NCBI GenBank assembly: GCA_951812755.1
Contig: OX638329.1
Coordinates: 1 to 64,000, forward strand
Direction of reading: 5' to 3'
Source: an uncultured Latescibacterota bacterium
GTDB lineage: Bacteria; Latescibacterota; UBA2968
Length of the DNA stretch: 64,000 nucleotides
Both the position numbers and the translations under genes were made by a program. The notes under the pieces are model-generated. The model made no database searches. It saw only the letters and a list, made by a program, of their open reading frames with translations, and was not told the origin of the DNA. This document shows positions 17,574 through 25,902 of the stretch, piece after piece (position 1 is the first letter of the stretch; each line of letters begins with the position of its first letter).

Positions 17574-19736
17574 TTACGGATTAAATTGCGTTAGGACCCG
17601 TACGTCGCCGCGTCTTTCTAAAACAATCCCACTGAGACGGATATCCCCTCCCGCCCTGGAAATAGAACTTCCCTGGATTACAAGGCCCTCACCAGAGTTA
17701 AGGTGGCCTACCAGTATGGTTTGCTGTGCATTTACACAAAAGGTGTCCCGCGGGAATTCGAGACCAGCGCGGCATATTGTGGCCTGATCAAGCAACCGCT
17801 GAGACTCAGATCCTGTGGCATTTATCCAGGCATTAAGCGATGGGGTGCTTGGGACAGTATTGCCACCACCGCTGCTGCCACCACCACCGCCAGAGCTTGA
17901 CGTAGTACCCTCAGAAATCGCGGACCAGGCCCCAGGAGAACCAGTATTACAAGACGACGAATTTCTATACCGATAACGCATCTCATAGGTGGTGTTAGAC
18001 TCAGCTCCACTGAAAGACGCTATAGCATAGGTAGTAACTAAGTTTTGTGAAGAGTTGGGGTATGAAAAGCAAAGATCCTGCCAACTTCCTTGTGGCATTT
18101 TTTTTCGAACTTGAAAATCATAAGCTCGAGTTTGCCCAGCATTCCAGGTGTCCAGAAAAGCAAAAAAAAGTGTGTCGGCATTAGCTCTCGCAAATCTGGG
18201 GGTCTTGAGATCGGATAGCTGCCAACGCTGCTCTTCACCAGTAAGTCCATTTGCACAGGTGTAGCTTAAAGTGCCTGTGGTCGTTGAATTGAAGGTCAGT
18301 TGGTATGTACAGCGACCACCGAACAGTCCTGCATCATAGTTTTGCGTAAGTGTGCCTGTATTCGCACCCGTATTCGAATATGTATAGCTTCCAGGATGTC
18401 TATCATAGCCTTCTCTGACACGACCAGCAGACTCAAAATCGAGAAAATAAGTGTCTGCATCTATGCGTTTGCCAACGACAAGACTGTTGAATGCTTGCTG
18501 GTCTGCTGGTGCGAATCCAGAAGTCGTCTGCGAGACAGTTACTCTCACGGCACTGGAGCAATTGTTATCAGTATTACTCTCCCCACTGACGCTTGCCACA
18601 CATGCGCCATAGTAATATGTCCCCGCACTCGATGGCGCATTCAAGCTGATGGACTCAGCACTCGTGCCAGAAGCCGACAGCCCGTTCACACTATCTGTGC
18701 CGACCTCCGTATCACTTGCAGAAATCGTCGCGTTAGACGAGTGATAATAGCGCAAGGTCGTTGCCGCAGAAGAACCCGTGCCCTGATTGCGAACTGTTGC
18801 ACTCAGCGTAAACGATTGTCCGGTCGTCAAGGTGTTATCGCTTACCGATGGCGATTCCACAATCAGGTCTGGACTACCACTACTACCGCCACCACCGCCG
18901 CCACCAGAAGGCGGCACTTGACTGCCGAAGCTGTTCACAAAGATCAAAAAATCCGGAATCCCAATCACGCCATTCTCATCCAGATCATACTTCGCGTCAT
19001 AGCCCGCACCACCTCGACTTGTACCGAAATGATTTACAAATTGCAAAAAATCGGGAATACCAACCGTCCCATCCCCATCAAAGTCCGGGGAAGGTGCCGT
19101 AGAAACTTCCAACTCGACGCGAGCAGTCAGCGTCACAGTCTCAGATTGACCACTTCGACTAAGCTCCGCACGCACCAACTGAACCGCTGTGCCTGAAAAC
19201 CCTGTTGTCGTGAGAAAGCGTATCGTGCCCACCAGACCACTGCTGACCGTCGCCTGACTACCAAAAGACGCAATGCCAATTGTCACAAAGGTCGGATTCG
19301 TGCCATGCTCTGCCAGTACCTGGGGGGATCCGGGCAACACACTGCCCACATCAAATCCCTGATATGTCACCTGACTTGCATCGTATTCAAAGCGAAGGCC
19401 AAAACCACTCGCATTCTGAATACTGCTGCCAAAAACCTGAATCGAAACATCTTGATCGGCAGACGTATTGACAGATGTGACTGCTTGATCCCCTGCGGCA
19501 CTGTTCGCATCCAGCGACAGAGAAAAGCTGTTTTGTGCGGCAATTTTTGTGCTTCGATCGGACATCTTATCCGACGCAAAGCCGGTACCTATATCACTCC
19601 AGAATCCGCCATCGATATTTAAGGTATTTGAGGGTTTATCGGTAGCATTGAGGTCGGCGGCAACGTATAAGCCCCCAAAAATCAGCACTGCTAGCACACT
19701 CATCCATAACCCGGATTGCAAATAGTAACGCCTCAT
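17574..19736 (-). CDS. Secreted cohesin-like/dockerin-like/CARDB protein (recombinant paralogue)
   Basis: The protein has 720 aa. The N-terminal 65 residues (MRRYYLQSGLWMSVLAVLIF ... KMSDRSTKI) match the 2928-4379 gene. After STKI it follows the 14457-17441 gene (QNSFSLSLDANSAAGDQ) through the cohesin-like domain (about 70-225) and EF-hand pair (about 230-290). Then CARDB (about 305-410), the FAPADQQAFNSLVVG domain (about 415-525), an FN3-like region and a short Cys-containing C-terminal domain. CARDB and the FAPADQQ domain are in the opposite order from the 994-aa paralogue. This is direct evidence of module shuffling. The AGGAGG site before the ATG is shared with the 4379 gene. Confidence 0.8.
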   Translation of the reverse strand: MRRYYLQSGLWMSVLAVLIFGGLYVAADLNATDKPSNTLNIDGGFWSDIGTGFASDKMSDRSTKIAAQNSFSLSLDANSAAGDQAVTSVNTSADQDVSIQVFGSSIQNASGFGLRFEYDASQVTYQGFDVGSVLPGSPQVLAEHGTNPTFVTIGIASFGSQATVSSGLVGTIRFLTTTGFSGTAVQLVRAELSRSGQSETVTLTARVELEVSTAPSPDFDGDGTVGIPDFLQFVNHFGTSRGGAGYDAKYDLDENGVIGIPDFLIFVNSFGSQVPPSGGGGGGGSSGSPDLIVESPSVSDNTLTTGQSFTLSATVRNQGTGSSAATTLRYYHSSNATISASDTEVGTDSVNGLSASGTSAESISLNAPSSAGTYYYGACVASVSGESNTDNNCSSAVRVTVSQTTSGFAPADQQAFNSLVVGKRIDADTYFLDFESAGRVREGYDRHPGSYTYSNTGANTGTLTQNYDAGLFGGRCTYQLTFNSTTTGTLSYTCANGLTGEEQRWQLSDLKTPRFARANADTLFFAFLDTWNAGQTRAYDFQVRKKMPQGSWQDLCFSYPNSSQNLVTTYAIASFSGAESNTTYEMRYRYRNSSSCNTGSPGAWSAISEGTTSSSGGGGGSSGGGNTVPSTPSLNAWINATGSESQRLLDQATICRAGLEFPRDTFCVNAQQTILVGHLNSGEGLVIQGSSISRAGGDIRLSGIVLERRGDVRVLTQFNP

Positions 19737-19817
19737 ATCTCCTCCTTATGGAAAACAATCGCTTGCGTATAGTGTGTCCGTATTTACACCCACACAGGCA
19801 GTGTAGCCCTTTCGCCA

Positions 19818-20624
19818 TTACTTCAACAACATCATGCGCTGAACCTGGGTAAAATCGCCCACACTCATGCGATAAACATAAATCCCACTGGCTACTTGCT
19901 TGCCGAATTCATCCGTGCCATCCCAAACGACCGAGTGAAAACCCGCATCCATTGTTTCTTGAATCAGGGTGCGAACTTCCTGCCCGAGCAGATTGTAGAT
20001 CACCAGTCGAACGTCACCCGCTTCGGGCAACCGATAGTCAATTGTCGTGGAAGGGTTAAAGGGATTCGGGACATTTTGTCCAAGAGCATAATCTCTGGGC
20101 ATGGGCTTGAGAGCACCAATTTCAATATTGGTAATCGCATCAATACCACCGGCCAAATCAACCATCACACCGTCGAGGATCTGAAAATCAGAGGCAAGAG
20201 GTGTCTGTGTGGTCCTAAACGTAAACTCGACCAGAGTGCCATCACCGCTGACCGCCTGGCCATCGACCTTCATCGCGCCAATAGCCACTTGCCCGGGCGT
20301 TTTATTAGACGCGAGAAATAGCGCGGGTTGCCCGCTGTTCACATCGAGCAGATTGTGATCGACCTGGCGTGCTTCGACAAACTCATACTTGGACTGATCG
20401 AACTGCAGCACAAAGCCATAACCCTTCAATTTCTGCGCGTGATTGATAGCGATCTGCAACTTCAAAACGCCATCTTCGGCAACAATATTTTGTGCGCGTT
20501 GCAGCACCAGACTTGTTAGGCTATTTTCGCCGCCCGTAAACTCTATCCCCTGTGTCAGAGGTCCAGCAATGGCCGAGCCAACCAGACCCAGCCCCAAACC
20601 TGCAGCAACAATCAAATGTTTCAT
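19818..20624 (-). CDS. Cohesin-like protein with FlgD/T9SS-like C-terminal domain (copy 3, intact)
   Basis: The protein has 268 aa. I chose the ATG at 20624, after AGGAGGAAGCGTT and identical in context to copies 1 and 2; an upstream in-frame ATG at 20729 has no such site and would bury the signal peptide. Signal peptide (about 1-20), cohesin-like domain (about 25-165), then a FlgD-Ig/T9SS-type domain ending GDFTQVQRMMLLK. This is the full-length member of the three-copy family. It probably binds partner proteins at the surface or in the extracellular space (inference). Confidence 0.85.
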   Translation of the reverse strand: MKHLIVAAGLGLGLVGSAIAGPLTQGIEFTGGENSLTSLVLQRAQNIVAEDGVLKLQIAINHAQKLKGYGFVLQFDQSKYEFVEARQVDHNLLDVNSGQPALFLASNKTPGQVAIGAMKVDGQAVSGDGTLVEFTFRTTQTPLASDFQILDGVMVDLAGGIDAITNIEIGALKPMPRDYALGQNVPNPFNPSTTIDYRLPEAGDVRLVIYNLLGQEVRTLIQETMDAGFHSVVWDGTDEFGKQVASGIYVYRMSVGDFTQVQRMMLLK

Positions 20625-20791
20625 AACGCTTCCTCCTGTTGAAAAATGTTCATGGAATATTGCGATGATAAATGGCCTGCCTTTTTTTATATGTTTGTAA
20701 ATCTCCTTATTAAAAAAGCGATATATCATACCAAAGACGAAATATTGCTAAAAATAAATATGAGGAAAGCAAGATGAGAGAGACAAGTCGT

Positions 20792-20836
20792 AAGGTTTGT
20801 CCTGCTGTTCAGAATTTGTCCCAGTTTCCTTTTTTT
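20792..20836 (+). repeat. 45-bp direct repeat, left copy
   Basis: About 37 of 45 positions match the copy at 22156-22200. Each copy contains two TTTGTCC heptamers 19 bp apart, followed by a T-run. The pair brackets the Xre regulator and its promoters. Confidence 0.6.
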
Positions 20837-20857
20837 GCGCTATTATGTGAAAAATAA

Positions 20858-20883
20858 AGCCCTACTTACTTGAGCAGGGCTTA
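20858..20883 (-). terminator. Hairpin with U-tract on the minus strand
   Basis: AAGCCCT ... AGGGCTT stem. On the minus strand it is followed by TTTATTTTT, fitting a Rho-independent terminator for a leftward transcript from about 21.2 kb. Confidence 0.5.
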
Positions 20884-21266
20884 AAAAATATTACTGATGT
20901 TACGCAATACTCGAGCACGATATCGTGATGGGCTTTGACGGCTTGTCCCAGGATTTCAAACAGCATCACAAAATGGGATCTCACACGATACACACGACGA
21001 TTAAACTGACTGCGAGAAAGACCAACAGGATTTTTGTGGCATCTTCTACTCCTCTTCTGGATAGAAATGCACCTTGATTTTGTGGTTGTAAAACTATACA
21101 TTTTGAAACAGAGTGGGTTACGGCTGCCAAACCGTTCCCTTCTCTGTATGTATTTTGCGGCGGGAGGGCCAAAAGGTCTGCCAACCCAATACAGGCCCTC
21201 CGCCGTTCACACAGGCGCACTCAATAGACGCCTGCGTTTATTCTTGTCATTAAGCGAGATACAGAT

Positions 21267-21347
21267 TGAGACGATAATACGTCTGTTAAGACGATATTAC
21301 GTCTCACTCAAGAACCAATCCGACTATTTTTAGATGCCATTACGTCT
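21267..21347 (+). promoter_or_regulatory. Three AGACG-N6-CGTCT palindromes (candidate enhancer/operator)
   Basis: Sites at 21269-21284, 21289-21304 and 21332-21347 (the last has one changed base, agatg). The first two start 20 bp apart, two helical turns, and together form a 40-bp dyad (21267-21306, tgagacg ... cgtctca). They lie about 107-185 bp upstream of the start predicted for the sigma-54 promoter at 21428, the usual place for enhancer-binding-protein sites. The binding protein is unknown. Confidence 0.6.
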
Positions 21348-21427
21348 TATTTCATAATCAAATTGGCTCTTTTTCTTAATATAAAATAACACCTTACGAG
21401 TATCATTGTCTGGATCAACTCACACAT

Positions 21428-21443
21428 TGGCACACTTTTTGCA
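21428..21443 (+). promoter_or_regulatory. Sigma-54 (-24/-12) promoter of the Xre-type gene
   Basis: TGGCAC-N5-TTGCA matches the RpoN consensus at all key positions, with GG and GC correctly spaced (11 bp). The predicted start is near 21454, giving a leader of about 53 nt before the ATG at 21507. Confidence 0.7.
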
Positions 21444-21506
21444 TTATATAGGAAAGATGATATTCATTTTGGTTAAAGTCAAGGATTTTTTACCTATCGG
21501 TTAAAT

Positions 21507-21905
21507 ATGTCCATAGCTAAACGCATCGCATTATTACGTGGTCAAAAAACCCTTACGCAATTTGCAAGAGAACACCAGACGACCCCGCAAAATATCCATC
21601 GATATGAAAAAGGGCGAACTCCTTCTGCTAACTTTTTGACCTCTCTGGCATCTAAAGGAATCAATATCAACTGGGTATTGACCGGTGAAGGAGCCATTTA
21701 CGTCAAAAAACAGAAGGCCAGTAGTATGGCTCTCCTATCGTCAGAATTGGAGCAATTGCCAGAGGAATTTAGAGAAGCACTGCGGGTAACCGTTCGGGAA
21801 GCAGGCCAGCCGCCCCCTGCAGGCCGCAAACTACATCTGACCGTTTGGTGTCATAAGGTATTGCGAAAAGCCCAGGATGAAATTGACCGTTTGTTTGGTA
21901 CGTGA
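21507..21905 (+). CDS. Xre/cI-type helix-turn-helix regulator
   Basis: The protein has 132 aa. The N-terminal HTH (about 3-60) has the classical pattern AKRIALLRGQKTLTQFAREH, then QNIHRYEKGRTPSANFL, typical of the Xre/cI repressor family, followed by the INWVLTGEG motif common in phage-repressor-like proteins. The C-terminal half is a charged helical region with no recognised sensor. No strong Shine-Dalgarno lies directly before the ATG; an AAGGA is about 25 nt upstream. It sits alone between two facing sigma-54 promoters. Sigma-54 control of an Xre protein suggests a regulated switch; its targets are unknown. Confidence 0.8.
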   Translation: MSIAKRIALLRGQKTLTQFAREHQTTPQNIHRYEKGRTPSANFLTSLASKGININWVLTGEGAIYVKKQKASSMALLSSELEQLPEEFREALRVTVREAGQPPPAGRKLHLTVWCHKVLRKAQDEIDRLFGT

Positions 21906-21962
21906 AAGTTGTAATCAAGTATCTCTCCTGATTTGCTCACCCCTCCGATAGTGGCTCGTCTG

Positions 21963-22034
21963 CTATCTTCTAATCCCTTCCTTTAAAATAAAAAGGCAAC
22001 TTGATTTTGTGTTTTTGCGGGTCTCGCACTTCAT
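21963..22034 (-). CDS. Possible 23-aa peptide (or small RNA) under sigma-54 control
   Basis: ATG at 22034 preceded by AGAGGA and lying about 30 nt after the start predicted for the promoter at 22074-22089. Reads MKCETRKNTKSSCLFILKEG-IRR. A similar segment (TKS-C-I...RR) occurs on the minus strand near 21050-21090, suggesting a small repeated element. Coding status is uncertain; it could instead be a short RNA. Confidence 0.3.
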   Translation of the reverse strand: MKCETRKNTKSSCLFILKEGIRR

Positions 22035-22073
22035 TCCTCTGATCACCCTGACGGAACCCGAGCTATGTATAAA

Positions 22074-22089
22074 CGCAAACAGTGTGCCA
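22074..22089 (-). promoter_or_regulatory. Sigma-54-like promoter facing the Xre gene
   Basis: Minus strand reads TGGCAC-N5-TTGCG, with only the last base off consensus. The wider stretch CACATTGGCACACTGTTTGC closely matches that of the promoter at 21428, so the two were probably derived from one another and are convergent around the regulator gene. Confidence 0.5.
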
Positions 22090-22155
22090 ATGTGCGCGTT
22101 GTTTCGCGCCTTGAATTATTAAAGATAAACAATTTTTCTGACGATTTCCTCACCT

Positions 22156-22200
22156 AAAGTTTGTCCTGAAGTTCAAATTTTGTCCCTACTTCCTTTTTTT
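22156..22200 (+). repeat. 45-bp direct repeat, right copy
   Basis: Same orientation as 20792-20836, with the two TTTGTCC heptamers and the T-run conserved. Confidence 0.6.
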
Positions 22201-22305
22201 TAGGCAATTTCTGAATTTTCTCTGCATTTGGAGATCATAAGGCCATTGAGTATCTTAAATAATCTCTACTGAATCTATTCACAGGATTGATAAAAAGGAG
22301 ATCAC

Positions 22306-23889
22306 ATGCTTGATATACTGGGCTTTATCGCCGTAATCTTAATCTGCGCCACAACCGCGTGGGCAGAAGGAAACTACAGCAAGCTGGTATATCCGGGACC
22401 TGACGGGCGACTGGTCTATGCACCGGATGAAAAGGGCAATATAATTCCGGACTTCTCGCACTGCGGCTACATGGGTGGTGGCGTGGCACTGCCAGATGTG
22501 CCGGTCGTGCTGACCGTTCAGCCACAAACTGAAGGAGACGACACAGCGCGATTGCAAGCGGCGATTGACGACATATCTGCACGCGCACTCGACGCCAATG
22601 GATTTCGTGGCACCTTATTACTCGAGCGCGGAAAATATCGAATTGGCGGAACCCTGCAGATACGGGCAAGTGGCGTCGTACTCCGCGGTGAAGGCGAAGG
22701 TGAAAATGGCACAGTCTTGATCGCAACGGGAAAAGGACAGCGCACATTGATCGAATTTAAAGGCCAGGGACGCAGACCGCGAGAAATAGAAAACACACGA
22801 CAGGCAATTGTAGATGATTATGTTCCCGTAGGCGCAAAAACATTCGCCATCGCAGATGCTTCGAATTTTGCCCCAGGCGACGCGATCATCGTACATCGAC
22901 CCAGCACGGCAAAGTGGATCGCAACCATAGGAATGGACCGCATTGAAATGAAACATCCCGACGTTCGGCAATGGAAACCCGGCACCTACGACTTTCACTT
23001 TGACCGCACCATAACCGCCATAAATGGCAATCAGATAACAATCGACGCGCCAATGGGCAACGCGATTGAACGCGAATACGGCGGCGGATCGATTTACAAA
23101 TACGAATATCCCGGGCGCATTGAACAGGTCGGCATTGAGAACTTGCGCGGCGTATCGGAATTTGACGAAACAGAAAAAGACCATCGGCGAGCCAATGAAT
23201 ACATCGATGAAGATCACGCCTGGAACTTCGTCGTATTCTCCTATGTACAAAACGCCTGGGCACGCGACATCATCTCAGTTCACTTTGGATATGCGTGTGT
23301 GACCATTGGCAACCAGGCAAAATGGATGACCGTGCAGGATAGCCAATGTCTCGATCCCGTGTCAAAAATCACCGGATCGCGGCGCTACTCCTTCCCCATC
23401 CACGGGCAGTTGTCCCTCGTGCAAAGATGTTATACCCGACGCGGTCGCCACGATTATGTACTACACGCCCGTGTACCCGGACCAAACGCATTTGTAGATT
23501 GCACAGCGGACATCGCACATTCCGACACCGGACCCCATCACCGCTGGTCTGTTTGCACCCTATTTGACAACATAATCGTAAACGGCAACGCCATCAACGT
23601 ACAGGATCGACAAAGCTCGGGCACCGGCCACGGATGGGCGGGGGCACAAAAAGTATTGTGGAATTGCGAAGCAGAGAGTTATATCTTACAAAAACCCCCA
23701 ACATCGCAAAATTACGCCATTGGTTGCATCGGCGAAAAACGAGATGGCCGGTACAGACGCGAGGATGGATACTGGGACTCGCACGGAAAAAAGGTACACC
23801 CGCGCAGTCTGTACTTAAAACAACTCGAAGACCGCCTGGGCACAGAAGCCGTAAAAGCCATAGGCGCACAAATCGGAGAGGAAAATTAA
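22306..23889 (+). CDS. Secreted beta-helix (pectate-lyase-superfamily-like) protein
   Basis: The protein has 527 aa: a signal peptide (about 1-20, ...ICATTAWA), then a right-handed beta-helix. The start of the helix has the typical DDTARLQAAID segment, followed by GTLLLERGKYRIGGTLQI and SGVVLRGEGEG, as in pectate-lyase-superfamily/GH28-type folds. The C-terminal part has many His and Trp residues. Catalytic residues cannot be assigned by eye. AAAAAGGAG lies 8 nt before the ATG. Its stop codon directly abuts the next gene, so it is first in an operon of three (22306-25812). It is probably a polysaccharide lyase or hydrolase acting outside the cytoplasm. Confidence 0.75.
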   Translation: MLDILGFIAVILICATTAWAEGNYSKLVYPGPDGRLVYAPDEKGNIIPDFSHCGYMGGGVALPDVPVVLTVQPQTEGDDTARLQAAIDDISARALDANGFRGTLLLERGKYRIGGTLQIRASGVVLRGEGEGENGTVLIATGKGQRTLIEFKGQGRRPREIENTRQAIVDDYVPVGAKTFAIADASNFAPGDAIIVHRPSTAKWIATIGMDRIEMKHPDVRQWKPGTYDFHFDRTITAINGNQITIDAPMGNAIEREYGGGSIYKYEYPGRIEQVGIENLRGVSEFDETEKDHRRANEYIDEDHAWNFVVFSYVQNAWARDIISVHFGYACVTIGNQAKWMTVQDSQCLDPVSKITGSRRYSFPIHGQLSLVQRCYTRRGRHDYVLHARVPGPNAFVDCTADIAHSDTGPHHRWSVCTLFDNIIVNGNAINVQDRQSSGTGHGWAGAQKVLWNCEAESYILQKPPTSQNYAIGCIGEKRDGRYRREDGYWDSHGKKVHPRSLYLKQLEDRLGTEAVKAIGAQIGEEN

Positions 23890-24630
23890 ATGGCAAAACG
23901 CAAACGACGCCCGCAAGCGGGACCGGAATTTATGCGGCGCACACAGTTCAAAAATCTGGGTCCAACCGGACAGGCGCGCAGAGAACCACCGCCCATGCCC
24001 GAATTGCATTACCGGGGCGAAACAATAGACCTGCCCGACCCCACGCAAATCGAAACAACGGAAATCGACCTGCGCCGCGCAATAGACGAACGCAAGAGCG
24101 AACGCGTATTCTTCGATGACCCCATCACACTGGATGCGCTGACCTACCTACTCTGGGCAACGCAGGGCATAAAGGAATTTGAGCAAGGCGAAACATTTCG
24201 CACCGTGCCATCGGCGGGTGCGCGCCACGCATTTGAAACCTATATCATAGCAAATAAAGTGGAAGGCCTGGACCGCGGACTGTATCGGTACCTCGCCATG
24301 GGACACAAGCTGGGGATAATCGACCAATCAGAGGAAATTGGCGACAAAATTGCCAACACCACCTTACAACCGGAACTGATCCAGACGAGTGCAGCCACAT
24401 TGATCTGGACAGCCGTGGCCTCGCGAATGACCTGGCGCTACGGCGACCGGGGGTATCGCTACATCCACCTCGACGCCGGTCATGTGGGACAGAACCTGTA
24501 TCTGGGCACCATGGCTGTAAATTGTCGCGCCTGCACCAGTGCGGCATTTAACGACGACGAATTAAATCGGGCACTCAAGCTCGACGGCGTCGAACATTTT
24601 GCCGTGTACTTCGGCTCAGTGGGAAAATAG
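23890..24630 (+). CDS. SagB/ThcOx-type nitroreductase-family dehydrogenase
   Basis: The protein has 246 aa. After a basic N-terminus it contains the FMN-nitroreductase-fold signature of SagB-type dehydrogenases: RRAIDERKSERVF near 75-90, YLLWATQGI, RTVPSAGARHAFETYI, and YIHLDAGHVGQNLYL near 195-210. Known members oxidise azolines or carry out other FMN-dependent reactions. There is no azoline-forming YcaO/cyclodehydratase partner next to it, so a peptide-modification role is not supported here; it sits between a beta-helix protein and an enolase-superfamily enzyme with no intergenic gap upstream. Substrate unknown. Confidence 0.75.
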   Translation: MAKRKRRPQAGPEFMRRTQFKNLGPTGQARREPPPMPELHYRGETIDLPDPTQIETTEIDLRRAIDERKSERVFFDDPITLDALTYLLWATQGIKEFEQGETFRTVPSAGARHAFETYIIANKVEGLDRGLYRYLAMGHKLGIIDQSEEIGDKIANTTLQPELIQTSAATLIWTAVASRMTWRYGDRGYRYIHLDAGHVGQNLYLGTMAVNCRACTSAAFNDDELNRALKLDGVEHFAVYFGSVGK

Positions 24631-24642
24631 GAGGATAACACC

Positions 24643-25812
24643 ATGAAAATTGAAACAATTGACTTTCTGATCCTCAAAAGCGAACCCGTAACCCCGGAAT
24701 GGCGACCACTGCGCACCATGCGGGAATATCCCGGCGCGCACAAAGTGCGATTTGGTCACCAACTCTTTCAAGGCGAGGGGATTCGCCTGAAGAAACAGCC
24801 CGCTTACCTCACCCTGCTTCGCATCCGCACAGATACAAACCTGGAAACCTGCGGTATTTTTTCCACAGGCTGGGCGCAGGAAGACCTCGAATGGGCAGCC
24901 CGCACATTCAAAGTACAGTGGGAACCGGAAATCGCGGGCACTGACGCCCTGGACCGGGAGTACATGTGGCACAAAATGTGGATGGCGCGGCGGTATTTTC
25001 ACATGGCATCCACCGCACCGCTCGCCCTCATCGACTCGCTCCTGTGGGACCTGGCGGGCCTGCACGCACAATTACCCATCCACAAATTGCTCGGCGGATT
25101 TCGGAATCGCGTCCCGGCATACCTCACCGAAACCGGCATACCCTATGAAGACACCCTGAAATCCGCTCAACGAGCTATTGACGAGGGCTTCAAAGGCTTC
25201 AAAGATCACTCCATGCTCGGCGTGGAAACCAACCTCGCCCTCGCCAAAGACATCCGGGACCTCGTCGGCGACGACATAGTACTCATGCACGATCCAGTAC
25301 AACAATACACCGTCGAAGATGCAATAGTAGTCGGACGCGGACTTGAAGAACTGAATTATCTCTGGATCGAAGAACCCCTGCAGGAATTTGACATCAACGG
25401 CCTGAAGCGGCTGTCAGACGCTATTGACCTTCCAGTAATGGCATTGGAATCCATCCAGGGCAACCCCTACCTCGCCGCGCCGTACCTGTCAATCGGCGCC
25501 ATCGACATCGTACGCCAAACAGGACTGGGCATCACGGGACAGATGAAATTGGCCAATCTCGCGGAAATGTTTGGACTGAACTGTCACGGGGGAAATCCCC
25601 ATGTCGTAGCCGCAGTTCGAAACGACGACTGGTGGGAAGTCTCGGCCTGGCCGCCCACGGGCGCAGACAGATCCCTCGCGTCGGCCTTTGCCGGCTTGAT
25701 CGAAGAAACGACCGAAGTACGAGACGGCTACATGTACGTACCGCAAACGCCCGGACTCGGGCGAAAAATCGACTGGGACCGAATCGAGGCACAAACCGTC
25801 ATCGAGATTTGA
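24643..25812 (+). CDS. Enolase-superfamily (mandelate racemase/muconate lactonizing) enzyme
   Basis: The protein has 389 aa. Candidate catalytic and metal-binding positions include the GFKGFKDH lysines (near 180-190), the Asp of LMHDPVQ (near 215), the Glu of IEEPL (near 245) and the Glu of ALESIQ (near 270), with NCHGGNPH near the C-terminal end of the barrel. This fits sugar-acid dehydratases or racemases of the family, but the exact substrate cannot be read. GGAGG precedes the ATG 12 bp after the SagB-like gene. The preceding beta-helix protein suggests an acidic sugar substrate (inference). Confidence 0.75.
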   Translation: MKIETIDFLILKSEPVTPEWRPLRTMREYPGAHKVRFGHQLFQGEGIRLKKQPAYLTLLRIRTDTNLETCGIFSTGWAQEDLEWAARTFKVQWEPEIAGTDALDREYMWHKMWMARRYFHMASTAPLALIDSLLWDLAGLHAQLPIHKLLGGFRNRVPAYLTETGIPYEDTLKSAQRAIDEGFKGFKDHSMLGVETNLALAKDIRDLVGDDIVLMHDPVQQYTVEDAIVVGRGLEELNYLWIEEPLQEFDINGLKRLSDAIDLPVMALESIQGNPYLAAPYLSIGAIDIVRQTGLGITGQMKLANLAEMFGLNCHGGNPHVVAAVRNDDWWEVSAWPPTGADRSLASAFAGLIEETTEVRDGYMYVPQTPGLGRKIDWDRIEAQTVIEI

Positions 25813-25825
25813 AAGGAGGCAACGC

Positions 25826-25888
25826 GTGAAAGGGTGGGACAACATCAGCGGAAAACTGCGGATCGTGGGCCGTTTCGCATTCGAATAA
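25826..25888 (+). CDS. Possible 20-aa peptide
   Basis: A GTG at 25826 with a strong AAGGAGG 8 nt upstream opens a 20-codon frame (MKGWDNISGKLRIVGRFAFE) ending at TAA. It lies between the enolase-superfamily gene and the small coiled-coil gene. It could be a leader peptide or a translational coupler; coding is uncertain. Confidence 0.3.
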   Translation: MKGWDNISGKLRIVGRFAFE

Positions 25889-25902
25889 CAAAAGGAGAAT
25901 GC

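Larger units (their letters stand above)
20625..21268. other. Long intergenic region without a confident gene
   Basis: It holds a partial palindrome match (agcgatatatca, 20718-20729), one copy of a 45-bp direct repeat (20792-20836) and a terminator-like hairpin (20858-20883). Minus-strand open frames at 20862-21101 and 20981-21220 overlap each other in different frames. The first runs into the hairpin; the second ends in a hydrophobic segment (KILLVFLAVSLIVVCIV) but starts at a GTG with no good ribosome site. A short transcribed minus-strand element is plausible; no function is assigned. Confidence 0.4.
21906..22305. other. Intergenic region with a minus-strand sigma-54 site and repeat
   Basis: Contains a 23-codon minus-strand frame (21963-22034), a sigma-54-like promoter reading left (22074-22089), the right 45-bp repeat (22156-22200), and the leader of the gene at 22306. 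Nothing else was recognised. Confidence 0.4.

Noticed and set aside
20862-21220. Two overlapping minus-strand open frames as genes
   Set aside because: Different frames, weak starts, and one runs into a terminator hairpin; left as unassigned intergenic sequence.
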